Source: a virus. From it: 43,974 bases of DNA. The position numbers were made by a program, and so were the translations under genes. The notes beneath the pieces were generated by a model that searched no databases, was not told where the DNA came from, and saw only the letters and a list, made by a program, of their open reading frames with translations. The stretch is from positions 1 through 43,974 of the IMG/VR virus record IMGVR_UViG_3300027898_000017. The stretch is one strand, 5' to 3'. Of the stretch, positions 9,619-16,616 are shown in pieces (position 1 is the first letter of the stretch; every line of letters begins with the position of its first letter).

Positions 9619-9750
9619 TCACTTTATGATGTAGGTTGAGTAATAAGGTGTCATCGGATCTGGTTTCCAATCTTTTGCTTCCTCAATAAATTGAGCGCAT
9701 CCGCTGAGACAGATTGTTACGATGACGATTATTGTATGCCGAATTTCCAT
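9619..9750 (-). CDS. Tiny lipoprotein
   Basis: 43 residues. The start is Met-Glu-Ile-Arg-His, followed by the hydrophobic stretch TIIVIVTICLSGC, a textbook lipobox (L15-S-G-C18), so the mature protein would be only 26 residues, acidic then Tyr-rich. A GGGAG ribosome site lies about 9 bases upstream of the ATG. The 5' end overlaps the upstream gene by 22 bases and the stop lies just before the shared terminator. It could be a small outer-membrane spanin (Rz1-like) or a T5 Llp-like receptor-blocking lipoprotein. Lying in the minus block, away from the lysis genes and with no inner-membrane spanin partner beside it, it fits exclusion better. Function is inference; lipobox and start are seen. Confidence 0.75.
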   Translation of the reverse strand: MEIRHTIIVIVTICLSGCAQFIEEAKDWKPDPMTPYYSTYIIK

Positions 9751-10019
9751 GCTTCTTTCTCCCAGTTATCTGATAGTCCTACGATTGCTGATTTAACTGC
9801 CTGTTGTCGAAGTAGCCAAACTAATCTATCTGCAAGAGCGACAAGTTGCTCAACATCTAGATCAGCATCAATTGCATATCCACAATAATGACAACACTCT
9901 GCGAATATAACTTCCATTCCTAAATTGTGATGTTTTTGCAAACGTTGAATTAGGAGAGGATGATGACCTATTTCTATTTGAAGTTGTATGAATTCTTCAG
10001 GAAAATATTCGTGATACAT
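9729..10019 (-). CDS. Hypothetical early protein with CxxC pair
   Basis: 96 residues, unrecognised. It has a His-rich segment (HHPLLIQRLQKHH), a CCHYCGYAID metal-site-like cluster (about residues 42-51) and a hydrophobic helix (VEQLVALADRLVWLLRQQAV). It starts at the stop of the exonuclease gene (TAATG, shared base) and overlaps the lipoprotein gene by 22 bases. The Cys/His spacing suggests zinc binding but I cannot name a family. Confidence 0.65.
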   Translation of the reverse strand: MYHEYFPEEFIQLQIEIGHHPLLIQRLQKHHNLGMEVIFAECCHYCGYAIDADLDVEQLVALADRLVWLLRQQAVKSAIVGLSDNWEKEAWKFGIQ

Positions 10020-10591
10020 TATATATCCAAACTATAATCGAAATTAATCTCATCCAACAACTTAGCTTCGTAACTTGCGTCGCCTATTGCTGTATGTTTT
10101 ATCCAATCCTCATCATACTTAAAATTATCGCTTACCGGAAAGATAGCTTTAATAGTACGCAGACAGCGATTATTCCTAAAACTCCACACATTATTAAACC
10201 CAAAGGAAGCCAATGAGTAAGATAGAAGCCGATTATCGAAATCTGCTCCGTTTCCCCATATGGCAACATCAGAACCATTAGCACGAACAGAGCCGAGCCA
10301 AAACACAAATTGATCGAAAGCATCAACATAGCTATCTTGTCCAGAGAATACATGTTTGCGCGCCCGTGGATCTTGTTGTTCCCACCATTCCATTGTCGCA
10401 CTGTCTTTAGCGAATTCTGAATTGAGACAATCTTCGTATTTAATTGTTGCTTCAAATTCGTAACTAATTCCTTCCGGTAGATGGATTCGATCGAATTGAG
10501 GAATGCAACAACCAATTTGAATGATTGCTGCATCTTCAGATATACCTAGAGTTTCAAGATCTAGTACGACATTAATTAGTTTTTTGCTCAT
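10019..10591 (-). CDS. DEDD-family 3'-5' exonuclease (DnaQ/RNase T-like)
   Basis: 190 residues from MSKKLINVV. Motif I is DLETLG (D11, E13), motif II lies in IWGNGADFDNRLL, and motif III is HTAIGDASYEA (His and Asp of the DEDDh type). This is the layout of stand-alone phage exonucleases of the Rv2179c/DexA-like group. Such enzymes trim single-stranded DNA or RNA 3' ends with two metal ions. I chose the inner ATG because it has a GAAGAAG ribosome site and leaves only a 20-base overlap with the upstream gene; an alternative start lies 15 codons earlier. The polymerase of this phage has its own exonuclease domain, so this one probably serves repair, RNA turnover or host DNA breakdown. Confidence 0.85.
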   Translation of the reverse strand: MSKKLINVVLDLETLGISEDAAIIQIGCCIPQFDRIHLPEGISYEFEATIKYEDCLNSEFAKDSATMEWWEQQDPRARKHVFSGQDSYVDAFDQFVFWLGSVRANGSDVAIWGNGADFDNRLLSYSLASFGFNNVWSFRNNRCLRTIKAIFPVSDNFKYDEDWIKHTAIGDASYEAKLLDEINFDYSLDI

Positions 10592-10769
10592 AGACTTCTT
10601 CAATTTTGGGTGTGTTGTTTTTAAGGAATTCGCCAATACAAGATAAGCACAGTGAAGGTTGATTACCCATCTTGACTGTCGTATATATTTCTCCGTGCAC
10701 TGGACATTTATAAGTTGGTTTAGGCTCTGGGAGATATTTATTTAAGCCTAATCGCTCTATTAGTTTCAT
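10572..10769 (-). CDS. Small zinc-ribbon-like protein
   Basis: 65 residues. It contains YKCPVHGEIYT and, 13 residues on, LCLSCIGEF, giving C-x2-H and C-x2-C pairs as in a small zinc ribbon. The N-terminus carries a short amphipathic helix with prolines. It sits between the DUF3987 helicase (3 bases upstream) and the exonuclease (20-base overlap). Similar tiny zinc ribbons are common in phage replication operons, where they may bind nucleic acid. No specific function is known to me. Confidence 0.7.
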   Translation of the reverse strand: MKLIERLGLNKYLPEPKPTYKCPVHGEIYTTVKMGNQPSLCLSCIGEFLKNNTPKIEEVYEQKTN

Positions 10770-10772
10770 GAG

Positions 10773-12023
10773 TTATCCTTTTACTGCTAGTTCTTCTGCG
10801 GTCAGGTATCTAAGATCAATCATACCTGTCTTATCTTCAATTCCTTTTTTACGCATTGGTAAAAATAGGCCGTCGATGTTTTGAATTTTATCTGATGCTG
10901 ATAGTTTTCGTATAATATCTCCTATGTCAGATGGTTTTTCTAAATCCGATGATACCGTTTTGAGAATATCTTTGAGTCTAACACCGTCTTGCGATGATAT
11001 AAATTCGAGTATCTTATGCGTGACGTCTGAATTTTTACTTTTGCCAAATTCGCCGAGTGCTTTAGGCATAAGACTTTCAATGTATGAAAGGTAAGTGTTG
11101 GATTCGATGACGACTTGTTCTGTGATTTCTTTCGATAGATTAGCTGCTGCGACGGATATGCAGAGTTTGAGTAGGTGTGTGAATCTACGATTTGAATACG
11201 AATCGAATCGTATATCGTCGACGTAGGAGGTACTATTATAGATGTGAGTAAGTAACAATTGTGCGGTATCAGTGTACTCGAGTTTGCCGTAGTGGTATGA
11301 TTTAATTGACTGGAGGAATTGTACAACATGTGCAGTCTCCGCTGGATCAGGCGATCTTGGGAAAGCTATTCGTTTACCATTTGGTTCTCCATAAATAAGG
11401 AGAAGTCGCGAAAAGAATCCTTGTCCCAAGATATCTGAAGGGAAGGCAATAGAGAATCCTGTTGGCGTGTTCCCAGCCAATATTGAGATAGTTGGATTAG
11501 GGATAGAAACTGATTTACCCGTTTTAATGCGATTAGAATAGGGAGCTCCGTTCCAATCCCAGAGTGAGCCGAGAATTGAAAGGAATTCAAGATTCCCAAT
11601 TCCGAAGAAATCATTCGCTTCATCTGCTCCGATGAACATTGGTCTAGTCGTAGTTGTGTCATATGTATCTCCAAACAAATTAGCATTAAGTATCGAATCT
11701 GAATCTACCGGGGCGTCATCATCGTAACCCGCAAGATCCATCAAAAATTTCTCCTTTGATGTTCTCTCTGCACTTATCGTTGTATACCCTGTTTTTACTA
11801 ATATACTTTTCATCAGCTTAATGGCGGTACTCTTTCTGGTACCTGCGGTGCCAATAAGCATCATGTATTGATTAGGAAATATACATGAATGACCATGCGG
11901 TATAAAAAGATTGCGTTCGAGAATGGCTCCAATTCCTGCAATGGCAGACCACCGATGAAACGAAATTGGTACTTCCGAATCAGCGGTGTATAAAAGATAG
12001 TCATTGAAGAAACTGGAGTTCAT
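10773..12023 (-). CDS. DUF3987-type replicative helicase/ATPase
   Basis: 416 residues. P-loop GTAGTRKS (residues 58-65) and a Walker B-like MFIGADE (129-135) are clear. The opening, with SFHRWSAIAGIGAILERN and FPNQYMMLIGTAGTRKST, is characteristic of the DUF3987 family of phage and plasmid primase-helicase-associated ATPases, usually the replicative helicase part. No TOPRIM or AEP primase domain is visible in this chain or elsewhere in the window. The C-terminal 90 residues look like a winged-helix domain (HKILEFISSQDGVRLKDIL). It lies between small genes and the polymerase, consistent with the replisome. Confidence 0.8.
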   Translation of the reverse strand: MNSSFFNDYLLYTADSEVPISFHRWSAIAGIGAILERNLFIPHGHSCIFPNQYMMLIGTAGTRKSTAIKLMKSILVKTGYTTISAERTSKEKFLMDLAGYDDDAPVDSDSILNANLFGDTYDTTTTRPMFIGADEANDFFGIGNLEFLSILGSLWDWNGAPYSNRIKTGKSVSIPNPTISILAGNTPTGFSIAFPSDILGQGFFSRLLLIYGEPNGKRIAFPRSPDPAETAHVVQFLQSIKSYHYGKLEYTDTAQLLLTHIYNSTSYVDDIRFDSYSNRRFTHLLKLCISVAAANLSKEITEQVVIESNTYLSYIESLMPKALGEFGKSKNSDVTHKILEFISSQDGVRLKDILKTVSSDLEKPSDIGDIIRKLSASDKIQNIDGLFLPMRKKGIEDKTGMIDLRYLTAEELAVKG

Positions 12024-12024
12024 T

Positions 12025-12276
12025 TTAGATTTTATCTAGACCGTCGCAAAGTTCAAATAGCGCCTGTGGTGCATCTGCCCAAGTATTCAAAGCTCGTTGC
12101 ATCACATTTTTTGCAACCGACTTCGTCGTGGAGCAAGTAGCAATTCCGTTTCCGGTGATGAATTGAATATAGATTCGTTCATCGAATGGTGTAGAAATGG
12201 GTTCGTGAAATGCTTCTGGGTTGGCTTCTTTAATGTGAGCCAACTGTTCTTCGGTCAGTTTAATTGGAGAGTCCAT
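12025..12276 (-). CDS. Hypothetical early protein
   Basis: 83 residues, no family recognised. A beta-like centre (ERIYIQFITGNGIATCSTT) is followed by an amphipathic helix (SVAKNVMQRALNTW) and an acidic tail. It overlaps the gene upstream by 22 bases and ends 1 base before the helicase gene, so it is co-translated with replication genes. Confidence 0.6.
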   Translation of the reverse strand: MDSPIKLTEEQLAHIKEANPEAFHEPISTPFDERIYIQFITGNGIATCSTTKSVAKNVMQRALNTWADAPQALFELCDGLDKI

Positions 12277-12509
12277 GGGGTGTTACCTTGTTTAGCTGCT
12301 ACAACATCATATACAAATGCGATTGAGTCATCATCTGTATTGATTGCAAACAACTTGATTTTAGAAATGGGCCGGTTTTTAACCAGTCCGGTTTTGATTG
12401 CTTCAAGAGAATCTCCGACAGAGATATCAATCGTCAACCATAGATCCGGTACATCTACAAATTGGAATTCAAATTTATAGATTGTGCCGAGAAGTTCTTG
12501 AGAAATCAT
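12255..12509 (-). CDS. Hypothetical early protein
   Basis: 84 residues, unrecognised. Alternating hydrophobic residues (FEFQFVDVPDLWLTIDISVGD) suggest a small beta barrel or sheet, with an Asp-rich turn (NTDDDSIAFVYDVV). It begins just after the HNH gene stop and overlaps the next gene by 22 bases. It may be an accessory replication factor by position only. Confidence 0.6.
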   Translation of the reverse strand: MISQELLGTIYKFEFQFVDVPDLWLTIDISVGDSLEAIKTGLVKNRPISKIKLFAINTDDDSIAFVYDVVAAKQGNTPWTLQLN

Positions 12510-12510
12510 A

Positions 12511-12963
12511 TTAACCTTTGATTATATTTAAGACTGCAAAATCTTTGTGATGTAAAATTGCTGCATTGTTATAAGCTAGTGCTGCTTGTTCAGCAGTTAC
12601 AAAAGTACCAAGTCTAAATTGTTTACCGTCAACTCTAATTCTAGCTAAGTACAAGCCCTTAACTTTGCTTACGCCTTTATATCCAGTTTTATTGTTAGAT
12701 TGGATTGATTTGTTTTGTTGATTTTGGCTTGGTGTAACTTCACGTAAATTTTCTCTCCTGTTATCAAGTTTGTTTCTATTAATATGATCTATTATAGATA
12801 CATTTGGCAATATCATTCTATGTAAATAATTATGCGAACCATCGCGGGAATTTCCAGTGGCTGCATAACCTTTTTGATGAATGTAAAATCTATGTTTAAT
12901 TAGATAACATTCATCTTCAGGAGATACAAGAATGCCAAGAGATAGATTATGTTTTAGATTCAT
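12511..12963 (-). CDS. HNH homing endonuclease with AP2 DNA-binding domain
   Basis: 150 residues from MNLKHN (ATGA overlap with the gene upstream supports this start). The N-terminal half holds the HNH_3-type core: HRMILPN, then SIIDHINRNKLDNRRENLR (His-Asn-Asn/Arg catalytic framework). The C-terminal half is an AP2/ERF-like DNA-binding domain (TGYKGVSKVKG, LARIRVDGKQFRLGTF, AALAYNNAA). This HNH-AP2 order is standard for free-standing phage homing endonucleases, which nick or cut a DNA target and spread themselves. It lies near the polymerase gene, a favoured insertion site. It is a paralogue of the gene at 19818-20258. Confidence 0.88.
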   Translation of the reverse strand: MNLKHNLSLGILVSPEDECYLIKHRFYIHQKGYAATGNSRDGSHNYLHRMILPNVSIIDHINRNKLDNRRENLREVTPSQNQQNKSIQSNNKTGYKGVSKVKGLYLARIRVDGKQFRLGTFVTAEQAALAYNNAAILHHKDFAVLNIIKG

Positions 12964-13220
12964 AGTCCAAACCAAGGAGTTCCTGCGAGGGCATCATTTT
13001 TATTTACCTTTTTCAATCGTGGATATTTACCTGAGCGAGTTGGGATTTGTGCTCTTAGTTTTTCGTATGCATTAGAAGCTTCTTCAATTGTGTCGTATGT
13101 TCCTTGATAAGCTGATTTTCCTTTCACTGTGATTTTAACTATGTAACGAGTTTTTGCATTGTTTAAATATACGCCTCTTGGTAAACCTGATTTTTTATTG
13201 CTCTTAACTTTTCCTGTCAT
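12960..13220 (-). CDS. AP2-domain protein lacking a nuclease domain
   Basis: 86 residues from MTGKVKSNKK; this start overlaps the polymerase stop by ATGA. It consists of one AP2-like domain: GLPRGVYLNN, YIVKITVKGKSAYQGTY, then the helix EEASNAYEKL, plus a basic Lys-rich N-terminus and a short tail. No HNH residues are present. It may be a stand-alone DNA-binding protein or what remains of an HNH-AP2 endonuclease that lost its nuclease half. It is coupled to both the polymerase and the complete HNH-AP2 gene. Confidence 0.75.
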   Translation of the reverse strand: MTGKVKSNKKSGLPRGVYLNNAKTRYIVKITVKGKSAYQGTYDTIEEASNAYEKLRAQIPTRSGKYPRLKKVNKNDALAGTPWFGL

Positions 13221-15424
13221 AGTTCGCTCCAATATTTTCCGCCCATTTTAAGCGCCGCAGGTACTGTAAATGTTCTCTCAATACCTTTGATATCTTTAAT
13301 GAGTACGGGAATTTCCATAAGTTCTTTAACCTTAAGTGCCAAATCTTCCCGGCCGATTCTGTATTGGAATAAGATCGAATCGTGAATTTGAGCAAGGAGT
13401 TTAAAATCTTTCGGGTTGGGTAAGGCAACATTTAAGAACACTGATATAAATGCTTTGTTAAGCGTCATCGCATTTAGAGACTGAGGGCAGTGTGCAACAT
13501 ATGCGTTGAGTGCTTGCTTATTTTTGCTTGGATCTGAGAAACAGTACCGCGTCCAGCCAGTGGCACCTGTGAGTTTTTTACGCAGATTAACTTCTGTTCT
13601 AATCCAATCTTGATACCCAATTCTAACATCAGGGTAAGTAAGAGTAAACACAGAAAGCAAATGCTCAGCCACTTCACGCAACGTCCAGCGAGGATTAAGA
13701 TGAAGAAGTCTTTGCGCTTCCATAATTTTATCTTCTCCCATAGTGTCAATGAGGACTGACCATCCCATGTTATATGAAGCACCATGATTAACTCTTTTGG
13801 CGAGATCGCGTAACTTCTTATCGAGAGTCTTTCCAGTTGCGTCGTCGTAAATTGCTTCGTAAGGAATTCCAAAAAACGATGATGCATTAGTTGCGTGGAA
13901 ATCCTTCCCGGAGGAAACTGCGTGTATGAGGTTTTTATCTCCTGTAATATACGCTGTGTCGCGGGACTCAGCTTGTTCCAAGTCTGACTCACCAAGATAG
14001 AAACCATCGTCGGCACAGAGCGTTGACTTAACCGTAGGTCCTCTCGTGATATTCTGAATTTGTAATCCGCACCAGAAATGATGCTCTTTCGATGCGAGTC
14101 TACCTGTATCTGTTCCATGTGGATTGAGTGACCATAATATTCTTCCATTTAATTCTTTTCCTTCCACAAGGTAAGTTGATAAGAGTTTGCGATCTTTCTG
14201 AATATTGGATACTTGTTGTAATATTCGTGCGTTAAGAGGATGACGTAGGCGCGCCTTAGCAAGATTCTTTTCATCCGTTGCATCCAAGTCACCACACCCG
14301 AGAATTTTAAGTAATGCTTTCTTTTGTACTGGGCTGTTCGTATTAAACGACGGCACTCCCAACTCAGAAGAAAGTTTCTTATTCGCAGCTTCAACTTTCG
14401 CAGTAAATTTTTCATTTGATTCTTTTAATCGAATTAGGTCGCGCTTAATACCTGTAAGCTCAGCGAGTATGCATGGGAATAGAGTTGGAAACTCCATTTT
14501 ATAGTTAGTGTGAGCCCAAATGGGAGCTTCCGCGATCCAGCCAAGAAGAACCAAAGCGGTTTGATGAGTATCTTTAGCATTATATAAGTAGTATGTTTCG
14601 AGGTCATTTGTTTCCGCCAGATCTTTCCAATACATTGATTCTCGTACAAAGAATGCAGAGAGAGATGCCAGATCTTTTGGTAGCTCTGAGTACCAGCAAT
14701 GCATCAATGTAGCTGTATCCCATGCGTAGTTGTGGAGTATTAGTCCATAACGCATGAGATAATTTATATCGTACTTACCGTTTTGTAATATTTTTTGCGC
14801 GGGTAGAGATAGAAATTTCTGTGTGATTGCCAGAAAGAATTCTGACGTTAGCGGGATAACTGTTGATCGAGAAACGTAATGCCCATCGGTGAGAGTAAGA
14901 GAAGTAAAACCGATGCAACGGATTGCAAGATTTTCTTTGTAAGTCTCAATGTCAACAGACATAAGAATTGCATGAGAAGCGATTTCATATTCTCTTTCCC
15001 AATTGGTTTCATTTATTATAGCCCAAGAAAATTTCGGAGTGGCAGGCCATTTGTCTCGATATACAAGTTTAGATGTATAACGCTTAAGTAAGAATTCACC
15101 GTAAGGAACCGTAATCGTGTGCTCAAGAGGATGGACAATAACGTACTCGACACCGCCTTTCTCGAACAAAGAACCTGCAAAGTTGTCAACGGATGGCGCT
15201 TTTGGTGAGTCGGATTGAGGCAATAACTTAGATAGTAGTACGGAACTGGTTGTGATAACACCAGTGATCCCACGTTTTTCACAATATGATGTGACCTCAA
15301 ATAAGGTTTGAATGGGTTGAGTAGATAAGAATACTTTCGCCGAGCCGACACAACTTTTAAGTTTTGCCAAGAATGGTTTATCATCTGGTGTACCAAGAAA
15401 AAGAAGTGAGTCGTGATTAGACAA
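13217..15424 (-). CDS. polA-like: Family A DNA polymerase with 3'-5' exonuclease domain
   Basis: 735 residues, no 5'-3' exonuclease domain. Exonuclease motifs: VDIET (D158, E160), NGKYDINYL (D219) and YNAKD (D285). Polymerase motifs: HGTDTGRLAS (437-445); motif A DLEQAESR (D481, Q484, E486, R488); motif B R539-x3-K543-x3-H547-G548-x2-Y551-N552; motif C QIHDS (H681, D682). Two positions differ from the E. coli enzyme: the residue equal to Phe762 is His547, and the residue after the motif C Asp is Ser683 instead of Glu. It is the replicative enzyme of the phage. The N-terminal 130 residues resemble the leading region of other phage Pol A proteins. The start overlaps the upstream gene by 8 bases. 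Confidence 0.93.
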   Translation of the reverse strand: MSNHDSLLFLGTPDDKPFLAKLKSCVGSAKVFLSTQPIQTLFEVTSYCEKRGITGVITTSSVLLSKLLPQSDSPKAPSVDNFAGSLFEKGGVEYVIVHPLEHTITVPYGEFLLKRYTSKLVYRDKWPATPKFSWAIINETNWEREYEIASHAILMSVDIETYKENLAIRCIGFTSLTLTDGHYVSRSTVIPLTSEFFLAITQKFLSLPAQKILQNGKYDINYLMRYGLILHNYAWDTATLMHCWYSELPKDLASLSAFFVRESMYWKDLAETNDLETYYLYNAKDTHQTALVLLGWIAEAPIWAHTNYKMEFPTLFPCILAELTGIKRDLIRLKESNEKFTAKVEAANKKLSSELGVPSFNTNSPVQKKALLKILGCGDLDATDEKNLAKARLRHPLNARILQQVSNIQKDRKLLSTYLVEGKELNGRILWSLNPHGTDTGRLASKEHHFWCGLQIQNITRGPTVKSTLCADDGFYLGESDLEQAESRDTAYITGDKNLIHAVSSGKDFHATNASSFFGIPYEAIYDDATGKTLDKKLRDLAKRVNHGASYNMGWSVLIDTMGEDKIMEAQRLLHLNPRWTLREVAEHLLSVFTLTYPDVRIGYQDWIRTEVNLRKKLTGATGWTRYCFSDPSKNKQALNAYVAHCPQSLNAMTLNKAFISVFLNVALPNPKDFKLLAQIHDSILFQYRIGREDLALKVKELMEIPVLIKDIKGIERTFTVPAALKMGGKYWSEL

Positions 15425-15677
15425 GATCAGGGTCTCCGAACATAGATACTTGCACCGGTGTGAGCGAAAGCGGAGTATTAATTTCTATGTTGCAATGAGT
15501 TACTTTTGCAGTTCCGGGAATCACTGTGAACTGTTGATCGGCAATACGCATTGCAAACACAGAACCACGATTAACTACATCATGTACCATTGTCGAATTG
15601 AACATTCGTTTAGATGGTATGATTCGGATGTAGAGTTCATTGTCGTAGTAGAAACAATTAAGAATTTTTGTGTGCAT
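15417..15677 (-). CDS. Hypothetical protein upstream of DNA polymerase
   Basis: 86 residues, unrecognised, mostly beta-type (NCFYYDNELYIRIIP, FTVIPGTAKVTHCNIEIN). It is the first gene after the terminator hairpin at 15704-15736 and overlaps the polymerase start by 8 bases, so it is translated with the polymerase. It may influence polymerase synthesis or act as a small accessory factor; nothing in the sequence decides. Confidence 0.6.
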   Translation of the reverse strand: MHTKILNCFYYDNELYIRIIPSKRMFNSTMVHDVVNRGSVFAMRIADQQFTVIPGTAKVTHCNIEINTPLSLTPVQVSMFGDPDLV

Positions 15678-15703
15678 ATAAGTCCTTAGTTCTGATAGCC
15701 TAA

Positions 15704-15736
15704 AACCCCCAGACTCAATTAAGAGTTGTGGGGGTT
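15704..15736 (-). terminator. Rho-independent terminator after the 148-residue gene
   Basis: On the minus strand AACCCCCACAACTC (from 15736 down) pairs with GAGTCTGGGGGTT with one bulged base and loop TTAATT, then TTTTAGG follows. It lies between the gene ending at 15757 and the 86-residue gene starting at 15677, so it would reduce read-through from the recombination genes into the polymerase gene. Confidence 0.75.
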
Positions 15737-15756
15737 CGGATTAACTATCTAGTGGA

Positions 15757-16203
15757 TTACATCACTTCGAGAGACATAATGTCGATCTGATCTTTGCCTT
15801 CGTAATCACCTTTGCCTACGCGAATCTTGGTAACTACTGCAACTTCTGCGTTCTTGGCATTTTCCAGAACTTCTGCGGTAGTTGCACCGCCGAGAGAAGC
15901 TTGCAAAGGTTTGACAACTTCTTTCAATGCACCTTGAGCATATTCGTTTGCAGTTCCATCTTTCTTTTTCAGATTAAAGAACACAGTATTCTTGTCATCT
16001 TTTGCGGGTGCAGTCGAGGTAGGATCAGCAAGTTCGAGCGGCTCAATATAATGCATCGTCATTTGCACAGATACTTTTTTCGTATCAATCTTGAATTCCA
16101 AACGCACTTTGTGAGCGCCATTAGGAAACAGAGAGATAGAAGGCATATCTGCCAGATCGTCAAGAGTTGCGTCGAGGATGTTGTCGAGAGAAGATTGGGG
16201 CAT
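15757..16203 (-). CDS. Putative single-strand DNA-binding protein partner of Sak4
   Basis: 148 residues. An acidic N-terminal helix is followed by a likely OB-type beta region (HKVRLEFKIDTKKVSVQMTMHY, then NTVFFNLKKKDG) and an acidic C-terminus (EGKDQIDIMSLEVM). The family was not recognised with certainty. Genes of this size and composition directly downstream of a Sak4-type ATPase are often the phage SSB, so I infer ssDNA binding. It is separated by 32 bases from the gene before it and is followed by a strong terminator, as expected for an abundant protein. A general nucleic-acid accessory protein is an alternative. Confidence 0.5.
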   Translation of the reverse strand: MPQSSLDNILDATLDDLADMPSISLFPNGAHKVRLEFKIDTKKVSVQMTMHYIEPLELADPTSTAPAKDDKNTVFFNLKKKDGTANEYAQGALKEVVKPLQASLGGATTAEVLENAKNAEVAVVTKIRVGKGDYEGKDQIDIMSLEVM

Positions 16204-16235
16204 GATAAATTCCGAAAAATAAAAAATATGTGAGA

Positions 16236-16616
16236 TTAAATTGTCTTGTCAAAGCGAGAATAAAGCATATCGTTTGGTTTAGGTGTAGTGAGTTCCTTTC
16301 GTAGTTGAAGTTCGAGAATTGCAAGAATGTTCCATGCTGCGTGTGCTAGATGTTCGATACCAGATTCAGTATCGCAGCTATGATTGTGGTGCGCAAAAAG
16401 GTGTCGGTAAGTAGCATCCATATATCTTTCATTTGCATTAGGCACAACAGTCCAGCCATTAGGAGTGTACTTTTTGGCGCCCATCGTGGTGACTTCGGCC
16501 ACACGATTAAGAGCAAGAGCGAATCCAGAAACCATGAGGCCAGTTCTAGTTTTGCCTGCATCGAGCTTTGCTCCAGGTAGATGTTGTTGAATAGATTCAT
16601 TAGATTCTCTGGTCAT
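16236..16616 (-). CDS. dATP/dGTP diphosphohydrolase-type (MazG-like) protein
   Basis: 126 residues. The string GAKLDAGKTRTGLMVSGFA, then EVTTMGAKKYTPNGWTVVP, ERYMDATYRHL and GIEHLAHAAWNILAILEL is the signature I know from the phage dATP/dGTP diphosphohydrolase N-terminal domain (formerly DUF5664), an all-alpha MazG-like fold. E41, E63 and D67 are plausible metal-binding residues. Such enzymes hydrolyse dNTPs and can shape the nucleotide pool; relatives occur in phages with modified adenine, but no PurZ-like gene is present here. The start overlaps the Sak4 stop by ATGA. Confidence 0.75.
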   Translation of the reverse strand: MTRESNESIQQHLPGAKLDAGKTRTGLMVSGFALALNRVAEVTTMGAKKYTPNGWTVVPNANERYMDATYRHLFAHHNHSCDTESGIEHLAHAAWNILAILELQLRKELTTPKPNDMLYSRFDKTI

